Of a DNA stretch of 64,000 nt, positions 36,404-45,586 are shown in pieces. The DNA lies in assembly GCF_011801125.1 (NCBI RefSeq), contig NZ_CP046171.1, positions 3,286,001 through 3,350,000 of the forward strand, given 5' to 3'. Source of the stretch: Nocardia brasiliensis. GTDB taxonomy: Bacteria; Actinomycetota; Actinomycetes; Mycobacteriales; Mycobacteriaceae. The translations under genes and the position numbers were made by a program. Positions within the stretch are counted from its first letter, which is position 1, and each line of letters starts with the position of its first letter. The notes under the pieces are model-generated. The model searched no databases. It had not been told where the DNA came from and saw only the letters and a list, made by a program, of their open reading frames with translations.

Positions 36404-37855
36404 ATGACGCAGTTGCAGAAAGAGGGGCGGTCGAAGGCGATCGTGCTCGGGGGTGGCATCGCCGGATTGCTCACGGCGCGAGTGCTCGCCGCGCACTACG
36501 CGCAGGTGCTCGTGCTCGACCGGGATGCCGAGCCGGGGCTGGAAATTCGGCGCGGCGGGGTGCCGCAGACTTTCCATCTGCACCAGATGCTGCCGCGCGG
36601 TGAACAGGTGCTGGAGCGGCTGCTGCCCGGATTTCTCGATGATGTGTTGCGGCTCGGCGCCTTTCCGTTGGCCGAGGCGGCGCTGACCTGGACCAACAGA
36701 TACGGCACGATGACGATGCCCAGCCCGGAGAAGGGCGCCTTCTACAGCAGAGGGCTGGTGGAGCAGGCGATTCGCGAGCGGGTGGGCTCGATCGATCACG
36801 TGCGGTTCGGCTACGAACACCGGGTGGTCGAGCTTTGCGCCGCCGCGGACGGAACGCGGATCATCGGGGTGCGCTGCCAGTCCGGGGGCGAGCCGGTAAC
36901 GCTGAGCGCGGATCTCGTCGTCGACGCGAGCGGGCGGTCCTCGAAACTGCCGCAGTGGCTTTCGCAGCTCGGATATCAGGCGCCGCCGCAGGAGACGGTC
37001 ACCTCCGGGATCGGCTACAGCACACGCTATTACCGGGTGCCGCGAGACCGGGGCGCCGTACCGGCGCTGCTGGTCATCGAGAACGATTATCGCGCGGGCA
37101 ATCCCGCCGGGGGCGTGCTGAAGCGGATCGAAGGCGAGGTGTGGAGCGCGTGTCTGTCCGGGATCGGCGGGCAGTACCCACCCGTCGACGCCGCGGGTTT
37201 CGACGCCGGTCTCACCGAGCTGATCAACCCGGCCATGGCCGAAGTGCTGAGCGGCGCAGAGCCGTTGACCACGCCGCGCGGATTCCGGATCCCGGTCTGC
37301 GTCCGGCGGCACTACGAGCAGATGGCGCGCTGGCCCGCCGGACTGCTGGTGCTCGGCGACGCGATGTGCACGGTCGACCCCATCTATGGGCAGGGCATGA
37401 CCGTCGCGGCGATCCAGGCCGAGGCGATCGCGGAGTACCTGGCCGAGGAACACGGGCCGGGTGGTGAACTCGAGCTGTTGCGGCGGTTGCAACAGGTGTC
37501 CTACCCGGCCTGGTGGCTCAGTGCGCTCGAAGATCTGCGGTGGCCCGGTGTGGAGCATCGTGGCGGGCCGGAGTTCGCGCGAGTGTCACTGTTGCACAAG
37601 TATTTCGATGTGGCGCTGGAACGGATGACCCAGCAGTTCTCGGGTGCGGGCAATCGGTTCGACCCGACCTTCCTGACGTTCTTCGCCATGACCGGGTTGA
37701 TCGCGGCACCGGCCGATGTCGTGAACGAGACCATGCTGAAGGCGCTGCTGAACGGCGCGGACACCGAGGCAGAGCGGTTGCTGCGGGCCGAGATCGCCGC
37801 GCACGGCGACGAGATCGGCGCCGTGCTGGCCGAAGCGGTGGAGTTCACAGTATAG
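36404..37855 (+). CDS. FAD-dependent monooxygenase / geranylgeranyl-reductase-like oxidoreductase
   Basis: A 483-residue flavoprotein. The dinucleotide-binding motif GGGIAG is at residues 16-21. A second stretch, VVDASGRSSKLPQWL, occupies the DG-motif position, and LVLGDAMCTVDPIYGQGM contains the GD motif that binds the FAD ribityl chain. It belongs to the NAD-binding_8/FAD_binding_3-type oxidoreductases. Substrate is unknown. No cofactor partner or pathway genes are adjacent. A strong bidirectional hairpin lies 15 bp after the stop. Confidence 0.78.
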   Translation: MTQLQKEGRSKAIVLGGGIAGLLTARVLAAHYAQVLVLDRDAEPGLEIRRGGVPQTFHLHQMLPRGEQVLERLLPGFLDDVLRLGAFPLAEAALTWTNRYGTMTMPSPEKGAFYSRGLVEQAIRERVGSIDHVRFGYEHRVVELCAAADGTRIIGVRCQSGGEPVTLSADLVVDASGRSSKLPQWLSQLGYQAPPQETVTSGIGYSTRYYRVPRDRGAVPALLVIENDYRAGNPAGGVLKRIEGEVWSACLSGIGGQYPPVDAAGFDAGLTELINPAMAEVLSGAEPLTTPRGFRIPVCVRRHYEQMARWPAGLLVLGDAMCTVDPIYGQGMTVAAIQAEAIAEYLAEEHGPGGELELLRRLQQVSYPAWWLSALEDLRWPGVEHRGGPEFARVSLLHKYFDVALERMTQQFSGAGNRFDPTFLTFFAMTGLIAAPADVVNETMLKALLNGADTEAERLLRAEIAAHGDEIGAVLAEAVEFTV

Positions 37856-37869
37856 GAGCTGTGCCGGTC

Positions 37870-37895
37870 CGGCGCTCGCCTGAAGGCGAGCGCCG
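37870..37895. terminator. Bidirectional terminator hairpin
   Basis: CGGCGCTCGCCT (37870-37881) and AGGCGAGCGCCG (37884-37895) are perfect 12-bp arms around a 2-nt spacer. The hairpin lies between the convergent ends of the FAD monooxygenase and the second RNHCP gene. Confidence 0.75.
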
Positions 37896-37903
37896 CACCG
37901 GAC

Positions 37904-38314
37904 TCACAGGGCGCGCAGTGCGCGGTGGCCGATCCGGGGATCGGCCAACGGGCGCAACGCTATTCGCATCAAAGCGAGCGCGTTGTCGTCGCCGGCGATG
38001 CGGTTCGTCTTCAGCGCACCACAGTGCAGGCACTGATGTACGAGCAGCCATTCGCCGTCGTCGCGGGTGCACATGCTGACCGCGGCCATACGGCCGCGGC
38101 AGCTTGCCGCCCGGTCGCCGGGGACGCGCCGGTCCAAGTGGCGACTGGTCAGGCAGTGCGGGCAGTGGTTGCGGTGCGCGGTGCCGGGGGCTGTGACGGA
38201 CACGTCCATCCGGCAGCCGACGCAGCGGAACGACCCACCGGATTCGCCGGCGCGGCCGTGCAGGACGTGCTTGGTCCGCTGCGGCCTGCGGACCGCCGGT
38301 TTGCGTCGTGGCAT
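37904..38314 (-). CDS. RNHCP domain protein, copy 2
   Basis: A 136-residue basic protein with a zinc-ribbon-like cysteine pattern: Cys31-x2-Cys34, then RNHCPHC (residues 48-54, Cys51 and Cys54), Cys72, and Cys95-x2-Cys98. The RNHCP signature names the family, whose function is not known; metal or nucleic-acid binding is an inference from the cysteines. It lies 10 bp after a paralogue and shares the GDDN-LALMRIALRPLADP-type C-terminal end with it. The N-terminal 27 residues are strongly basic. Confidence 0.85.
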   Translation of the reverse strand: MPRRKPAVRRPQRTKHVLHGRAGESGGSFRCVGCRMDVSVTAPGTAHRNHCPHCLTSRHLDRRVPGDRAASCRGRMAAVSMCTRDDGEWLLVHQCLHCGALKTNRIAGDDNALALMRIALRPLADPRIGHRALRAL

Positions 38315-38324
38315 GGCGCACCCC

Positions 38325-38705
38325 CTACAGATCGCCGAAAACTTCGAGCGGGAACGGAGGTTCGGCGAGCGGTCGCACTGCCATCCGCATCAGGATGAGC
38401 TGGTTGTCGTCGCCGCACACGGGATGCAGCGCCAGTTCCTGACAGCGGGTGCAGCGGTGTACCACGGCCCATTCGCCGGTGCGCAACACGGCGATCGACA
38501 GCGGAGCCATTCGGGCTCGGCAGTCGGACGTGCCACCCTCGATCTGATCGTGGGTGTGCCGGGAACTCAGGCAGCTGGGGCAGTGGTTGCGCCAGCTGTT
38601 GTCCGGCGCGAGCGTCGCCACGACGAGGCCGCAGCGCACGCAGGTGAAGGTGTCGGTCCGTAGCGATGCGCTCGGTCCGGTGGGTCGAGAGGTGTTGTCG
38701 GACAC
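38325..38705 (-). CDS. RNHCP domain protein, copy 1
   Basis: A 126-residue protein paralogous to the next gene. Cysteines are at 22, 25, 42, 45, 62, 85 and 88, with WRNHCPSC at residues 38-45 and CTRC at 85-88. GTG 38705 is preceded by GAGGAG at a good distance. The two genes form a small operon with no other member. Conserved blocks ARMAPLS and CGDDNQLILMRMAVRPLAEP align with the partner. The biological role is unknown. Confidence 0.85.
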   Translation of the reverse strand: MSDNTSRPTGPSASLRTDTFTCVRCGLVVATLAPDNSWRNHCPSCLSSRHTHDQIEGGTSDCRARMAPLSIAVLRTGEWAVVHRCTRCQELALHPVCGDDNQLILMRMAVRPLAEPPFPLEVFGDL

Positions 38706-38763
38706 CCGGATTACTCCTCGGCTGTGGGTTGGTGCGGTAACAGCGGGAGCAGGCCGAGCACGC

Positions 38764-38795
38764 CTCGAAGGTACTAGCGCTCGAAGGTACTAGCG
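38764..38795 (-). repeat. 16-bp perfect tandem direct repeat upstream of the RNHCP operon
   Basis: CTCGAAGGTACTAGCG occurs at 38764-38779 and again at 38780-38795 with no spacer. It lies 59 bp upstream of the RNHCP start, in the only promoter region available to that operon. It may be a duplicated operator or a duplicated promoter element containing TAGTAC on the minus strand. Confidence 0.7.
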
Positions 38796-38929
38796 GTGGA
38801 TGGCTGGGCGAGGGTGCCGAAAATCGGCACGGCCCTCGCCCGCACACTGAGGCGCGCGCGGCGCGTTCCGGGTCATAGGCATCCCCTCCGCCGGCAACCC
38901 GGCCCTGATCGAAGTCCGATACGCCGTTC

Positions 38930-40204
38930 TCAGCGCCGAGTCACCGTAACAACCCCCGCCCGCCGCCCGCCATCGATTTTGTCGGTGCGGTAGTTGGCGG
39001 TTATCAGGGTGAGGGCGGAAAGGGCGGCTAGGGTGGCGGCGGCGAACATGGTGGGGTAGGGGAGAGCGGTGGTCTCGTGGAGGAAGGCGAGGAGGGCGGG
39101 GACGCCGAAGCCGAGGTAGCTGATGGAGTAGAAGACGGCGGTGAGGCCGGCCAGGTCGTCGGGGCGGGCGATGCGCTCGATCTCCTGCAGGCCCGCGACG
39201 AGGCCGATGCCGTAGCCGCCGCCGAGGACCACCGCGACCGCGAGCGTGGACCAGAGCGTGAGCGCGCCGGAAGCCCAAGTGGCGGTTGCCATTCCGCAGG
39301 TGACGAAGACCAGCGAGACCACGGCGGCGCGGGCGGTGCCCGCCTTGTCGATCCGGCGGGCGACGGACTGGATGGCGAAACCACAACTCAGGGTGATCAC
39401 GCAGATGAGCGCCGAGAACGCGATCGGGGCGCCCTGGAGGTGCGGGGCCATCAGCGCGGGCATGATCGCGTATGCCGTTCCCGCGGAGGTGAACAACCAC
39501 AGCGCGATCGGCACGACGACGCGGCGGAACCGGCGGTGCCCTGCGGCGGGCACCTTCAGGTCGTCGATGAGCCGGCCGGGATTCGCCTGCCGGGCCACGG
39601 TTTCCGGCACCCGGGCCACCCACACCGCGGTGATCAGGCACAGCACGGCGTTGATCAGGTAGGCGAGTTCGTTCGGCCACGGCGCCCACTGCGCGAGCGC
39701 GCCGGCCAGGCCCGCGCCGACGGCGAAGCCCGCGGTCAAGCTCATCGCCGATCGACGCGCCCCGGTGCCCCCGGGTTGCGCGGGCCCGAACGGCGGTTGC
39801 GCGAGTTCTTTGAGCCAGCTGCCGCCGACGGCCATCGCGAGACCCAGTGCGACGCCGCACAGTACGCGTCCGGCCGAGAGCAGCGGCACCGACGCGGAGC
39901 CGAAGGCCAGCAGCAGCGCACCGGCGGCGCTGATCAACGGGGCCGGGCGCAGCAGCGCGCGGCGCCCGTAGCGGTCCGAGAGCGGGCCGCCGATCAGCAG
40001 CGCGGGCACGATGCCCAGCACGTAGTAGAACAGCAACAGGTCCACGGTGGTGGCGGGCAGCCCGTGATTCTTGTACATCACCAGCAGCGGCGTGAATTCG
40101 TTGCCGCCCCAGGCGATCGCGAACATCGTCGCGGCGACGCCCCACCACTGTGTCGAGCCGATTCGGGTGGGCGTGGACCGGGCGGCGGTGGTCGGGGTGG
40201 CCAT
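38930..40204 (-). CDS. MFS transporter
   Basis: A 424-residue major facilitator protein with about twelve hydrophobic segments. The loop 2-3 motif reads GGPLSDRYGRRALLRP (about residues 79-94). An extramembrane loop rich in Pro and Gly separates the halves. It is downstream of, and overlaps by one base with, a GntR repressor, so it is likely the regulated efflux or uptake gene. ATG 40204 was chosen because the frame further upstream is a shadow of the GntR gene. Substrate is unknown. Confidence 0.85.
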   Translation of the reverse strand: MATPTTAARSTPTRIGSTQWWGVAATMFAIAWGGNEFTPLLVMYKNHGLPATTVDLLLFYYVLGIVPALLIGGPLSDRYGRRALLRPAPLISAAGALLLAFGSASVPLLSAGRVLCGVALGLAMAVGGSWLKELAQPPFGPAQPGGTGARRSAMSLTAGFAVGAGLAGALAQWAPWPNELAYLINAVLCLITAVWVARVPETVARQANPGRLIDDLKVPAAGHRRFRRVVVPIALWLFTSAGTAYAIMPALMAPHLQGAPIAFSALICVITLSCGFAIQSVARRIDKAGTARAAVVSLVFVTCGMATATWASGALTLWSTLAVAVVLGGGYGIGLVAGLQEIERIARPDDLAGLTAVFYSISYLGFGVPALLAFLHETTALPYPTMFAAATLAALSALTLITANYRTDKIDGGRRAGVVTVTRR

Positions 40205-40845
40205 CACAGTCCCTTCAGCTCCAATTGGTGCACGCCGGAAAGATGTTCGGCGAGCGCGGTGGTGAATCGGTCGACCTCGCCTGCCTCGATGAGCCCGGCC
40301 AGGTGCGCGTGCTGTTCGATGATCCGGTCGATGTCGATCGGCCCGCGGCGCAGCGCGACGCTGTTCATCCGGCGCTGCCGTTCGCGCAGCGAGTCGTAGA
40401 AGCTCGCGAGCAGCGGGTTGCCCGCCGCGATCACATAGGAGCGGTGGAAATCGGTGTCCACCAAGGCGAATTGGTCGAGGTCGCCCGCGGCGGCCAGTTC
40501 CCGCTGCCGGTCGAGCGAGTCGCGGAACAGCGTCGTGAGCGCGGTGCGGTCGGTCGCGGCGAGGGCGCGCACGGCGGCGGCCTCCACCACGTAGCGGGCA
40601 TAGGCGACGTGTTCGGCTTCGTCGGGTGGGATCGGCACTACCAGCGCGCCGCGCTTGGGATAGAGCTTCATCCACCCTTCGGTCTCCAGCCGCAGGAACG
40701 CCTCCCGCACCGGCGTGCGTGACGTCCCGAGCTCGCCGGCGATCTCGCCCTCGCTGATCAGCTCGCCGCCGGCCAGTGTGCCGGTGAGGATGCGCTCCTT
40801 GACCTCGCGATAGGCCTGCTCGGCGGATGAATACGTCTTAGACAC
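40204..40845 (-). CDS. GntR family transcriptional regulator (FadR/FCD type)
   Basis: A 213-residue regulator. The N-terminal winged helix contains ISEGEIAGELGTSRTPVREAFLRLETEG, split as ISEGEIAGELGTSRTP and the recognition-helix region after it. The C-terminal helical FCD domain has the metal-ligand-type D-x3-H in DTDFHRSYVIAAGNP. Such proteins respond to small carboxylic acids or amino acids. GTG 40845 lies inside an imperfect palindrome, suggesting autorepression. The downstream MFS gene is translationally linked by a TGATG junction. Confidence 0.88.
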   Translation of the reverse strand: MSKTYSSAEQAYREVKERILTGTLAGGELISEGEIAGELGTSRTPVREAFLRLETEGWMKLYPKRGALVVPIPPDEAEHVAYARYVVEAAAVRALAATDRTALTTLFRDSLDRQRELAAAGDLDQFALVDTDFHRSYVIAAGNPLLASFYDSLRERQRRMNSVALRRGPIDIDRIIEQHAHLAGLIEAGEVDRFTTALAEHLSGVHQLELKGL

Positions 40846-40854
40846 AAGTTGTAT
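40842..40854 (-). promoter_or_regulatory. Candidate GntR operator overlapping the regulator start
   Basis: ACACAA-G-TTGTAT is a 13-bp inverted repeat with one mismatch and has the size and T-G-T/A-C-A style of GntR/FadR operators. It covers the GTG start codon region of the GntR gene. The role is inferred from position. Confidence 0.4.
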
Positions 40855-40993
40855 CCTAGAGCTGAGCGGCGGCTAACCGACTGTGAGGTTTGTTACTGCG
40901 CCCGTCCGCGGTCCGACGCACACTGCTCGCACTCGGTCGCCGGGTCGGCAGCCGAATCGCGCGTCGCCTCTCGCCAAAAGGACGGTACGAACT

Positions 40994-41989
40994 GTGTCCA
41001 TCGGTCATTCCCGCCGTGTCATGGGGTGCGTCGGCGCCGTGGTCGCCGCGGTGCTCCTGTCGTTCGTGCACGCACCCGCACCGGCGCGCGCTCAACCGCA
41101 AGCGGTGCTCGATCACGTCGAACCGAAGTCCGACCGGTGGGCGGAGGTCTTCGTGCGCTCGCCCGCGATGGGCCGGGTGATGCAGCTCGACGTGCTGCAT
41201 CCGGCGCCGGGCGCCGCGCCGCACCCGACGCTGTATCTGCTCGACGGTGACGGCGCCACCGACCAAGAGGCGCAGAGCACCTGGACGCGCAAGTCCGACA
41301 TCGTGCGGTTCTTCGCCGACAAGCCGGTGAACGTGGTGATGTCGGTCGGCGGGCCGGGGTCGTTCTACACCGATTGGCTGCGTGACGACCCGAAGCTCGG
41401 GCACAACATGTGGGAGACGTTCCTGACGAAGGAACTCCCGCCGGTGCTCGACAAGCTGTTGGGCGGCAACGGCATGAACGCGATCGCGGGTGAGTCGATG
41501 GGCGCGCAGGCCGCGGCGACGCTGACCTTCCGGCACCCGGAGCTGTATCGGGCGATGGCCGCCTACAGCGGCTGCTTGATCTCCGACAAGCTCGATCAGG
41601 CGACGGTGCGCTCGGCGGTGTCGATCAAGGGCGGCGACCCGGACAACATGTGGGGCCCGCGCACCGACCCCGAATGGGCCGCGCACGACCCGAGCAGGCA
41701 CATCGACGAACTCCGCGGCAAGCAAATCTACATCTCCACCGCCAGTGGTGTGCCGGGGCAGGCCGACTTCACCTACGACCCGACCGCCGACTACCCCGAG
41801 GACACCTTCAACTCGATCGTGCTCGAGACGCTCGCGCATGACTGCACCACCGAGTTCGACGCGGACCTGCGGGCGCACGGTGTCGCGGCGACCGTGCGTT
41901 ACACCGATTTCGGGACGCACTCCTGGCCCTACTGGCAGGCGGCGCTGCACGACTCGTGGCCGATCTTGGCCAAGGGGCTCGGCCTCTGA
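40994..41989 (+). CDS. Secreted esterase of the antigen 85 / mycolyltransferase family
   Basis: A 331-residue alpha/beta hydrolase with an N-terminal signal peptide that would be cut after PAPARA (about residue 31). The nucleophile elbow is GESMGAQ (serine near 168), and the catalytic histidine is in GTHSWPYW near residue 308, the form found in antigen 85 proteins. These enzymes transfer mycolates between trehalose and arabinogalactan, so the gene supports a mycolic-acid-containing host. GTG 40994 was chosen because it starts the signal peptide directly; the ORF reaches 40883 without homology. Confidence 0.88.
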   Translation: MSIGHSRRVMGCVGAVVAAVLLSFVHAPAPARAQPQAVLDHVEPKSDRWAEVFVRSPAMGRVMQLDVLHPAPGAAPHPTLYLLDGDGATDQEAQSTWTRKSDIVRFFADKPVNVVMSVGGPGSFYTDWLRDDPKLGHNMWETFLTKELPPVLDKLLGGNGMNAIAGESMGAQAAATLTFRHPELYRAMAAYSGCLISDKLDQATVRSAVSIKGGDPDNMWGPRTDPEWAAHDPSRHIDELRGKQIYISTASGVPGQADFTYDPTADYPEDTFNSIVLETLAHDCTTEFDADLRAHGVAATVRYTDFGTHSWPYWQAALHDSWPILAKGLGL

Positions 41990-42186
41990 GCGAGCGAGTG
42001 CCGAAGATCATGCGGATGAGCCGCGCACGAGCGAGTTCAGTTTGACGATTAGTCGGCCTCTATTGCTAATTCTAGAATTATCTTCATAGATCTAGACCTG
42101 ATCTTGCATGATCTTCATAATTTCACCTGTAACGGTCCACTTCATGCGGATCGACTATCGACCGTCATCGACATTCAGGAGCGCAG
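41990..42186 (+). promoter_or_regulatory. Alanine dehydrogenase promoter region with helically phased repeats
   Basis: This AT-rich 197-bp gap carries ATCT at 42080, 42090, 42101 and 42111, that is at 10, 11 and 10 bp. Two of these extend to ATCTTCATA (42080-42088 and 42111-42119). The Lrp gene promoter region carries ATCTTCGTG at 43919-43927. Helical phasing is what a multimeric Lrp/AldR regulator would need. No clear -35/-10 pair was identified. Confidence 0.55.
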
Positions 42187-43293
42187 GTGAAGATCGGGGT
42201 ACCCCGCGAGGTCAAGAACCACGAGTATCGGGTGGCGATCACCCCGGCCGGTGTGCACGAACTCGTCTCCCGCGGGCACGAGGTGTACATCGAGACCGGC
42301 GCCGGTCGTGGGTCCGCGTTCGAGGACGAGGCCTACACCGTGGCGGGCGCGCGCATCCTCGACACCGCCGACGAGGTCTGGGGCACAGCGGAATTGGTGC
42401 TCAAGGTCAAGGAGCCGGTGGCCGAGGAGTACGGGCGGCTGCGCGCGGGGCAGGTGCTGTTCACCTACCTGCACCTGGCTGCCTCCAAGGAGTGCACCGA
42501 CGCCCTGCTGAACTCGGGCATCACCTCGATCGCGTACGAGACCGTCACCGCCAAGGACGGCTCGCTGCCGCTGCTCGCCCCGATGAGCGAGGTCGCGGGC
42601 CGGTTGGCGCCGCAGGCGGGCGCCTACCACCTGATGCGCAACGGCGGCGGCCGCGGCGTGCTGATGGGCGGCGTGCCGGGCACCCCGCCCGCCAATGTGG
42701 TCGTGATCGGCGCGGGCGTCTCGGGCGGCAACGCGATCAACATCGCGCACGGCATGCGGGCCGATGTGACCGTGCTCGACCTGAACATCGCCCGGCTGCG
42801 CGAGATCGACGCGCAGTACAAGGGGCAGGTGCGCACCATCATGTCCAACCGCCTCGAGATCGAAAAGGCCGTGCGCGAGGCCGATCTGGTGATCGGCGCG
42901 GTGCTGGTGCCGGGCGCGAAGGCGCCGACGCTGGTCTCCAACGACCTTGTCGCGCAGATGAAGCCGGGCTCGGTGCTGGTCGACATCGCGATCGACCAGG
43001 GCGGCTGCTTCGCCGATTCGCGCCCGACCACGCACGCCGAGCCCACCTACCGGGTGCACGAGTCGGTGTTCTACTGCGTGGCGAACATGCCCGGCGCGGT
43101 GCCCTACACCTCGACCGTCGCGCTCACCAATGCCACGCTGCCGTACGTGGTTTCGCTGGCCGAGCGGGGCTGGCGCGACGCGGTCGCGGCCGACCGCGGC
43201 CTGGCCGATGGCCTGAGCACCCATGCGGGCCAGTTGCTTTCGGAGTCGGTGGCGGCCGCGCACGGCTACGTCGCGGAAAGCCTGGTGGCCTGA
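42187..43293 (+). CDS. ald: Alanine dehydrogenase
   Basis: A 368-residue NAD-dependent L-alanine dehydrogenase. It begins with [17 protein letters not shown], contains the substrate-binding lysine and histidine regions LKVKEP (about 73-78) and YLHLAA (about 95-100), an NAD motif GAGVSGGNA (about 175-183), and the late [14 protein letters not shown] loop. It interconverts alanine and pyruvate plus ammonia. The start is GTG 42187. An Lrp/AsnC regulator lies convergently just downstream, behind a strong hairpin. Confidence 0.95.
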   Translation: MKIGVPREVKNHEYRVAITPAGVHELVSRGHEVYIETGAGRGSAFEDEAYTVAGARILDTADEVWGTAELVLKVKEPVAEEYGRLRAGQVLFTYLHLAASKECTDALLNSGITSIAYETVTAKDGSLPLLAPMSEVAGRLAPQAGAYHLMRNGGGRGVLMGGVPGTPPANVVVIGAGVSGGNAINIAHGMRADVTVLDLNIARLREIDAQYKGQVRTIMSNRLEIEKAVREADLVIGAVLVPGAKAPTLVSNDLVAQMKPGSVLVDIAIDQGGCFADSRPTTHAEPTYRVHESVFYCVANMPGAVPYTSTVALTNATLPYVVSLAERGWRDAVAADRGLADGLSTHAGQLLSESVAAAHGYVAESLVA

Positions 43294-43312
43294 GTCAGGG
43301 CCGCTGCGCGCG

Positions 43313-43341
43313 GGGCGGCCGGCCGGTGGGGCCGGCCGCCC
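43313..43341. terminator. Bidirectional terminator between ald and the Lrp gene
   Basis: GGGCGGCCGGCC (43313-43324) and GGCCGGCCGCCC (43330-43341) are perfect 12-bp arms around a 5-nt loop, followed by TTGT on the plus strand. It sits between two convergent stops. Confidence 0.8.
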
Positions 43342-43344
43342 TTG

Positions 43345-43869
43345 TCATCCCTGGGTGTTCGTGCGCGGGCGCATGTGCTCGAAGATGAGGATGGTCTCGG
43401 TCGAGGCGACGGCCGGATGCTCGCTCAGGTTGTTGAGCACGAACCGGCGCAGCTCGTCGGTGTGCGAGGTGGCGACGTGGATGAGGTAGTCGTCGGCGCC
43501 CGCGATGAAGTACACGTTGAGCACCTCCTCGAACTCCGACATCTGCTCGCCGAACTCGGCGAGTTGCTGGCGTGCGCTGGCGCGCAGGCGCACCGCGATC
43601 ATGGCCTGCAGGCTGCGCCCGAGCGCGGCCGGATCGATGTCGGCGTGAAATCCGCGAATCACGCCGCGTTCCACCAGCGCTCGTACCCGGCCCAGGCAGG
43701 TGGACGGCGCGATACCCGCGGCCGCGGCGAGCGCGTTGTTCGTCATGCGCCCGTCGCGGGCGAGGTTGTCCAGCAGAATCCGGTCGATGTCATCGATCGG
43801 GACACCGGCAGGCGGATGGACGAGCTGAGCCGCAGCGCCCCCGCCGACGGGTGATTCACTCTTACGCAT
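43345..43869 (-). CDS. Lrp/AsnC family regulator (AldR-like)
   Basis: A 174-residue regulator. The N-terminal helix-turn-helix runs through [20 protein letters not shown] and [20 protein letters not shown]. The C-terminal RAM domain includes [20 protein letters not shown]. In mycobacteria a protein of this kind, AldR, controls alanine dehydrogenase; the adjacency to ald and a shared ATCTTC word in both promoters support the same role here. ATG 43869 is used; the frame upstream is a shadow of the amidase. Confidence 0.9.
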   Translation of the reverse strand: MRKSESPVGGGAAAQLVHPPAGVPIDDIDRILLDNLARDGRMTNNALAAAAGIAPSTCLGRVRALVERGVIRGFHADIDPAALGRSLQAMIAVRLRASARQQLAEFGEQMSEFEEVLNVYFIAGADDYLIHVATSHTDELRRFVLNNLSEHPAVASTETILIFEHMRPRTNTQG

Positions 43870-43940
43870 GCTCCGACGGTACCGAATTTCCTTCGCGGGG
43901 CTATCGGTTGTTTGAATTATCTTCGTGACCTCGGTGAACC

Positions 43941-45335
43941 TCAGGCCTGCGGCCGTGGCTGCGGCCTGGCCTGCTCCAACTGCGCGGCCACCGACAGAAT
44001 CGTCGTCTCGCCGTTGCGCGGGCCGACCAGCTGCACCGCGAGCGGCATCCCGTCGGTGGCGACGCCTGCGGGCAGTGAGGCCGCAGGATGGCCGGTCACA
44101 TTCCAGAGCGCGGTGTACGCGATCATCGGGATGGAGGCGATCTGCGCGCCGATCGTATTCGCGCCGTCGAGCACGCCGATGCGCGGCGGACGGCTCGCGA
44201 GCGTGGGGGTGAGCAGCAGGTCGCACTCGGCGAAGACCTGATCGGCCTTGCGCGCCAAGGCTTCTCCCTCGCGGATCGCCCAGTCGAGGATCGGCCCGCG
44301 AGCCCACGTGCCCATCCGCACCGTCTGGCGGGTGCGGCGTTCCAGGAACTCCGGCTGCTCGACCTCGGCGGCCTCGGCGCGGACGCCGCCGAAGAACTGC
44401 GGATAGAACGCGTGCGTGGACTCGTGGTAGCCGGGGTCCACCTCGAAGACCGAATGCCCCAGCTCGGCAAGCAGTTTCGCGGTGTCGCGGACCGCGCGCA
44501 CGTGCTCGGGGGCCGGTTTGGCCAGCGGTGTGGTCGATTTCGTGCTGTAGCCGATGCGCAGCGGCCCGGTGCTCCGGCGGGCCGCCTGCTCGAAGGTCAG
44601 CTCGGGTTCGGGCGCGCTGAACCGGGCGCCGGGCAGGTTGCCGCGGATCACGTCGTAGACGATCGCGGCGTCGAGCACGCCGCGGGCCAGCGGGCCGATC
44701 ACACCGAGGGTCAGCCAGAGGTGCTCGCTCGGCGCGACCGGCACCCGGCCGCGCTGGGACTTGAGCCCGAACAGGCCGCAGCAGGCCGAGGGGATCCGGA
44801 TCGAGCCGCCGCCGTCGCTGCCCATCGCGACCGGCACCAGGCCCGCCGCGACGGCCGCGGCGGAACCGCCGCTGGAACCGCCGGTGGTGCGGGTGCGATC
44901 CCATGGATTGCGGGTCACGCCGAAGGTGCTCGACTCGGTGAACGGCCACTGCCCGAACTCCGGCATCGTGGTCTTGCCGACGATGATCGCCCCGGCCGCG
45001 CGCAACCGGCGGATCGCCTCGGCGTCGGCCTTGGCCGGGGTGACATTGGCCCTGGTGCCGAAGCTGGTCACGTAACCGGCGACGTCGATCTCGTCCTTGA
45101 CCGCGATCGGGATGCCGTGCAGCGGGCCGACCGGACCGGCGGCCCGTTCCTTGTCCCGCTCGGCCGCTTCGGCGCGGGCCTGCTCGTGGAAGACGCGGGT
45201 GAAGGCGTTGAGGTCGGTGGCGGCATCAATGCCGTCGAGGGTGGCCGCGACGAGTTCCCGGCTCGACAGCGCCCCCTGCTCGAGCAGTTCGCGTTGCTCG
45301 ACCAGGCCGGCGGCGACGACGTCCTGGAGATCCAT
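43941..45335 (-). CDS. Amidase signature family hydrolase
   Basis: A 464-residue amidase. The Ser-cisSer-Lys triad is visible: Lys80 in IPIAVKDE, the cis-Ser in [12 protein letters not shown] (154/155), and nucleophile Ser178 in SDGGGSIR. The family hydrolyses diverse amides, and no partner GatB or GatC is present, so it is not a tRNA amidotransferase. Substrate is unknown. ATG 45335 has GAGGAG upstream. It ends 72 bp before the Lrp start, in the same direction. Confidence 0.9.
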   Translation of the reverse strand: MDLQDVVAAGLVEQRELLEQGALSSRELVAATLDGIDAATDLNAFTRVFHEQARAEAAERDKERAAGPVGPLHGIPIAVKDEIDVAGYVTSFGTRANVTPAKADAEAIRRLRAAGAIIVGKTTMPEFGQWPFTESSTFGVTRNPWDRTRTTGGSSGGSAAAVAAGLVPVAMGSDGGGSIRIPSACCGLFGLKSQRGRVPVAPSEHLWLTLGVIGPLARGVLDAAIVYDVIRGNLPGARFSAPEPELTFEQAARRSTGPLRIGYSTKSTTPLAKPAPEHVRAVRDTAKLLAELGHSVFEVDPGYHESTHAFYPQFFGGVRAEAAEVEQPEFLERRTRQTVRMGTWARGPILDWAIREGEALARKADQVFAECDLLLTPTLASRPPRIGVLDGANTIGAQIASIPMIAYTALWNVTGHPAASLPAGVATDGMPLAVQLVGPRNGETTILSVAAQLEQARPQPRPQA

Positions 45336-45586
45336 CTGCTTTGCGCTCCTCTCGGATCACACCGCGGCGTGACCAGTGCGGTCCAGCCGTCGTGCCGAAG
45401 ACACGACAGTAGATAGTCGAACGACCATTTCGCAATCAATACGGTTCCGGATCGTGGGGAGTTCAGTATTTCGGCGAAACTGGCGGGTGCCGTCCATTCG
45501 CGTTCGGCGCCGGGGCCGGGCGTGTCGTGGCAGGTGCTCGGGTCGGCGGTGCGGTCGTCGCGCGGGCGTCCGCGCGAACGGGCGGG

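Noticed and set aside
39077..40399. 440-codon plus-strand frame antisense to the MFS and GntR genes
   Set aside because: It has no recognisable domains and is composed of charged low-complexity sequence; the minus-strand genes are clear.
43941..45335. GatA subunit of the tRNA amidotransferase
   Set aside because: The protein has the amidase signature, but no gatB or gatC is nearby and the sequence is shorter at the C-terminus; a general amidase fits better.
44088..45416. 442-codon plus-strand frame antisense to the amidase
   Set aside because: The amidase on the other strand has complete catalytic motifs; this frame is a Gly/Arg/Ala-rich shadow.
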